Positions 28,108 to 30,733 of a stretch of 30,733 nt of DNA are shown here, piece after piece (within the stretch, counting starts at the first letter, position 1; every line of letters starts with the position of its first letter). The notes beneath the pieces are model-generated. The model was given only the letters and a program-made list of their open reading frames with translations, searched no databases and was not told the origin of the DNA. Source of the stretch: Salisapilia sapeloensis. Its lineage: Eukaryota > Oomycota > Peronosporomycetes > Peronosporales > Salisapiliaceae. Both the position numbers and the translations under genes were made by a program. The stretch spans positions 1 through 30,733 of the forward strand of contig JAADVB010000221.1 of NCBI GenBank assembly GCA_023334545.1, given 5' to 3'.

Positions 28108-30733
28108 CTAGGACAGCCGTATCGTCTTCAGACACTTCATGCATTTGTATGCACGAGCGCCAGCAGGTAAACTCAGCAAAGTGTTGCAGTTCTGACAACG
28201 CATAATGTCGTGTGTTGTTCTCGATGACAACTTCGACACACCACGACATGAAGGGCATTTCACAGCTGACGCTCCGTTGCGGACGATCAGGTGCTTGTTG
28301 CAGTGGCCGCAGTGGACAACCTTGGTGTCTTGTGCATCAACACTCGGCGTGTTCTGGAAAGCACTCGATGACTCGGATGACTCGCCAGCCATCGGAATCT
28401 TTTCCGATGACTGACTGTCACTCCTGTCTAGCTTGGCGGCATCCAACTCGGCTGCAGACGGGCTCGCTCCATTCACGGGTGTGATGCTATTGTAACTAGG
28501 AGGTTTCTCGATCGGGTTCTGGCAGAATGGACAAGTGACTGGCTTGTCGTTCGAATCGGTACAAAGCTGCACTACTTGCATGCAGCTAGGGCACGCGACC
28601 GACTGCTTTGAGAACGACCCACCGGATGACTTGGAGTTCATAGAACGCGAGGAATTTTCTCCATCCGTACCGAATGCAAACCCTGTGATGTGCGCTAGAC
28701 TACTCGCAGGAGCACGCTCTGACGTCTTTTCAGCACCAAGCTGCAGAAGCATTCGTGCAGCTTGTCGACTGTACCGTCTGAACTGACTGGCATTGGAAAT
28801 ATCAATAAGAATCGAAAGCATGTCCGAGTACTTCTCATACGAACGGAGCTTTTCACGCAAGGATGGCGACATGCAGCAAGTGCGTAGCAGCTGGAGTACG
28901 GGTGACAAGTCCAGATCATGAGAACTAGTAGAAGTACACATCAGTAGCGCTTCGACTGCTACGTCTACGATCCACATCCACTCCCCACTATCCTCATTAA
29001 AGCTATCATGAACAAGAGCCAGCACGAGATCTACGATCGCCAACTCACACTCGACTACATGCACGTCGGAGAGTTCAGAGACACCTTGCTTGTGCAGTTC
29101 CGACTGAAGAGTTGCAAACGTCTCGGCAGGTATGGCCTGCCAGACACTCGGTGTCTCATACATTGTCAGCAGTCCTTCACATGCAGCGACGTAGATTCCA
29201 GGAGACGCGTGACCATCGATGAACGTGGTCATCACTTGCACATACAGACTAGCTATTCTAGCCAAGAGCGTCGTTTTCTCCTCATCTTCTCTCTCCATCG
29301 TCGATTCACCCACCAGAACACAATCGAGGAACGGCAGTCCTTGCGTCAGCATCTTCATCTGCATTTCGTCTTTCTCACTTGTCAGCGTAACATACTCGAG
29401 AACCATCAACACAGTATCGATGATGCTGTTCGTCTGCAAGAACACATCTCGATTCGGTTGTTCATCCGACAGACGGAATACCAAGGTGCATGCACGTGTA
29501 AGGACATCCACAGCCGCTGCATTCGCATCCATAAGCTCTTCTGCACTCGTAACGCCTTCCAGTCCAGTCTCTATAGCGCCATTGAACGTCTCGATGAAGT
29601 CGTCGCACAGCATGATTCCCTCTTGACCGGATCTCCCCTGGTCTGCAATTCCGAGCAGCAGTCCAAGCGCATCGGCCGTGTCCAATTGACTACCACGACT
29701 CGCCTGCAGGATCTCTAGTAAAACACCAGCACCACCGGATCGAGTAAAGTAAGCAATGTCATGCCTTCCGATGCGATTCAGCAACTTCTTAATCGCGTCC
29801 ACTACTTCCGGTGCCAACTCCTCTCCGTCCTCCGCATTCGAGGCTTTGAGTATCGACACCATCGTATCAATACCTCCATGCGATACGATTTTACGACTAA
29901 AACCTTCCCAACCAGAGACGAGTGTAAGAAGTGTGATGATACGCGACGAGAAAGAAGGGGACACGTGATGGTCTTCACTCCCGAGCGTGTCTAAAAGGGC
30001 CTTTACAACCTCTTCCACTTCTGTAATGCATACGGAAGACAAATTCGACGCTTGTGTGCTATCCAACAGGACATACAGTAGGTTGCATCGCTTCAACGCT
30101 GCGTCTTCATTCTCCACCATGTCTGTCTCCATAATCTCTTCGCCGACTTCGATGAGAAATTCAGATTCCTTGTCTTCGTTCTCAGATGGGAGACTGCGTA
30201 GCTGCTCGTAGAACATCTTTAGAGAAGCTTCGTCGGTGATACCGTCGTGGAGGATGGAAATGACACTGTCTTGTATCCGATCTGTGCCTTTCTGTAGCCA
30301 GTAGACAAAGCAGGAAGCAGCGGTGGTGACTAGGATTTCCTTCTGTGGTTCACTCAAGCTTTCTCCATTGGTCAACAACAAGCACAGCGACATGACACCC
30401 ATGCGAGACGTCCGTATGTCTTCGTCCATTAAAAATTCAATGATTTTAGAGATGAGAACTTCGCGTTGCTCGTCTGTTAGTCCGACCTCTTCATCTTGTA
30501 ACCGGCTTGGAGACTTGTGAACAATGTCAGTCAGTTTCCTCGCGGCAGTTACTTGCACTTCCCGATGACTAGCAGCCTCTAAAACGCTAAACACAGTACG
30601 CACGTCCGCTGATTTCACCAAATAGTCCCACAGAGGACAAGTCGAAAAGTCCGAGCTCACGAGGTTCAGGACGATCTGCTCCGCCGTCTCTGATACTTCT
30701 TCCGGACCATGGAGGACGTTCCGGATGATCACA
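28108..30733 (-). CDS. Helical-repeat protein with C-terminal LSD1-type zinc ribbons (partial at 5' end)
   Basis: The frame is open from the right edge to the stop at 28108, at least 874 residues; the start is outside the window. Roughly the first 670 visible residues are Leu/Val/Glu-rich helices with the look of an armadillo/HEAT solenoid (for example MSLCLLLTNGESLSEPQKEI, VEEVVKALLDTLGSEDH, VVDAIKKLLNRIGRHDI). A Ser-rich linker follows, then three Cys4 ribbons: CPSCMQVV...CPFCQNPI (about 710-735), VHCGHCNKHLIVRNGASAVK with CPSC (about 804-826), and RCQNCNTLLSLPAGARAYKC with MKC (about 843-868). The last two fit the LSD1 zinc finger (C-x2-C...L..P.GA...C-x2-C) known from plant cell-death regulators. 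The function here is unknown; a scaffold is a reasonable guess. Confidence 0.85.
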   Translation of the reverse strand, partial: VIIRNVLHGPEEVSETAEQIVLNLVSSDFSTCPLWDYLVKSADVRTVFSVLEAASHREVQVTAARKLTDIVHKSPSRLQDEEVGLTDEQREVLISKIIEFLMDEDIRTSRMGVMSLCLLLTNGESLSEPQKEILVTTAASCFVYWLQKGTDRIQDSVISILHDGITDEASLKMFYEQLRSLPSENEDKESEFLIEVGEEIMETDMVENEDAALKRCNLLYVLLDSTQASNLSSVCITEVEEVVKALLDTLGSEDHHVSPSFSSRIITLLTLVSGWEGFSRKIVSHGGIDTMVSILKASNAEDGEELAPEVVDAIKKLLNRIGRHDIAYFTRSGGAGVLLEILQASRGSQLDTADALGLLLGIADQGRSGQEGIMLCDDFIETFNGAIETGLEGVTSAEELMDANAAAVDVLTRACTLVFRLSDEQPNRDVFLQTNSIIDTVLMVLEYVTLTSEKDEMQMKMLTQGLPFLDCVLVGESTMEREDEEKTTLLARIASLYVQVMTTFIDGHASPGIYVAACEGLLTMYETPSVWQAIPAETFATLQSELHKQGVSELSDVHVVECELAIVDLVLALVHDSFNEDSGEWMWIVDVAVEALLMCTSTSSHDLDLSPVLQLLRTCCMSPSLREKLRSYEKYSDMLSILIDISNASQFRRYSRQAARMLLQLGAEKTSERAPASSLAHITGFAFGTDGENSSRSMNSKSSGGSFSKQSVACPSCMQVVQLCTDSNDKPVTCPFCQNPIEKPPSYNSITPVNGASPSAAELDAAKLDRSDSQSSEKIPMAGESSESSSAFQNTPSVDAQDTKVVHCGHCNKHLIVRNGASAVKCPSCRGVSKLSSRTTHDIMRCQNCNTLLSLPAGARAYKCMKCLKTIRLS

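Noticed and set aside
1-30733. tRNA genes, rRNA, CRISPR arrays, transposons, long terminal repeats and viral insertions
   Set aside because: I looked for cloverleaf-like elements, regular repeats, terminal repeats and transposase or polymerase motifs, and saw none that could be supported.

Overview
The window looks like a stretch of nuclear genome from a stramenopile, most likely an oomycete. The signs are a high density of genes on both strands, small GT-AG introns (about 50-100 nt, many ending TGTAG, CTAG or ATAG), very short intergenic gaps, and a mixture of typical eukaryotic genes: ALG11, farnesyltransferase beta, Na+/K+-type ATPase, an RNF5/RNF185-like E3 ligase, a BLOC1S1-like protein and OSCP1. 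An animal-type Na+/K+-ATPase next to PPR and MMACHC-like proteins suits an oomycete better than a fungus. I cannot name the genus. Base composition is moderate and I see no tRNA, rRNA, transposon or CRISPR.

Layout, left to right. 1-246 is the 3' end of a D-2-hydroxyacid dehydrogenase; a full-length paralogue lies at 16348-17490. Then come a PTGR3/ZADH2-like reductase (minus), a BLOC1S1-like gene (plus, three short exons), an OGFOD3-like 2-oxoglutarate/Fe(II) dioxygenase (plus), a tentative small membrane-protein gene (plus), a sparse region, a WW-domain protein (plus), an RNF5/RNF185-like RING ligase (minus, five exons including a 19-nt exon), a membrane protein with two FHA domains (minus), a tentative small gene (plus), another sparse region, ALG11 (plus), a Na+/K+-ATPase alpha subunit with a very long M7-M8 loop (plus), a MYND-finger protein (minus), the full dehydrogenase (plus), a large PPR-like protein (minus), an uncharacterised protein with a repeated motif (plus), farnesyltransferase beta (minus, five exons), a fusion of an MMACHC-like (cobalamin-processing) domain with an asparagine-synthetase domain and a zinc ribbon (minus), OSCP1 (plus, four exons), and the 3' part of a protein with LSD1-type zinc ribbons (minus, running off the right edge).

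The genes do not form one pathway; this is ordinary eukaryotic gene order with many divergent pairs (gaps of 100-190 nt, probably shared promoters) and convergent pairs (gaps of 35-143 nt). The most striking single item is the MMACHC-asparagine synthetase fusion at 24339-26422: one uninterrupted large exon joins a vitamin B12-handling fold to an ATP-dependent amidating fold. The second is the Na+/K+-ATPase with about 285 residues in the loop that in animals contacts the beta subunit. Several genes here are split into such short exons that simple open-reading-frame scanning misses or misreads them; the exon models given were built by hand from splice signals, reading phase and protein family fit.
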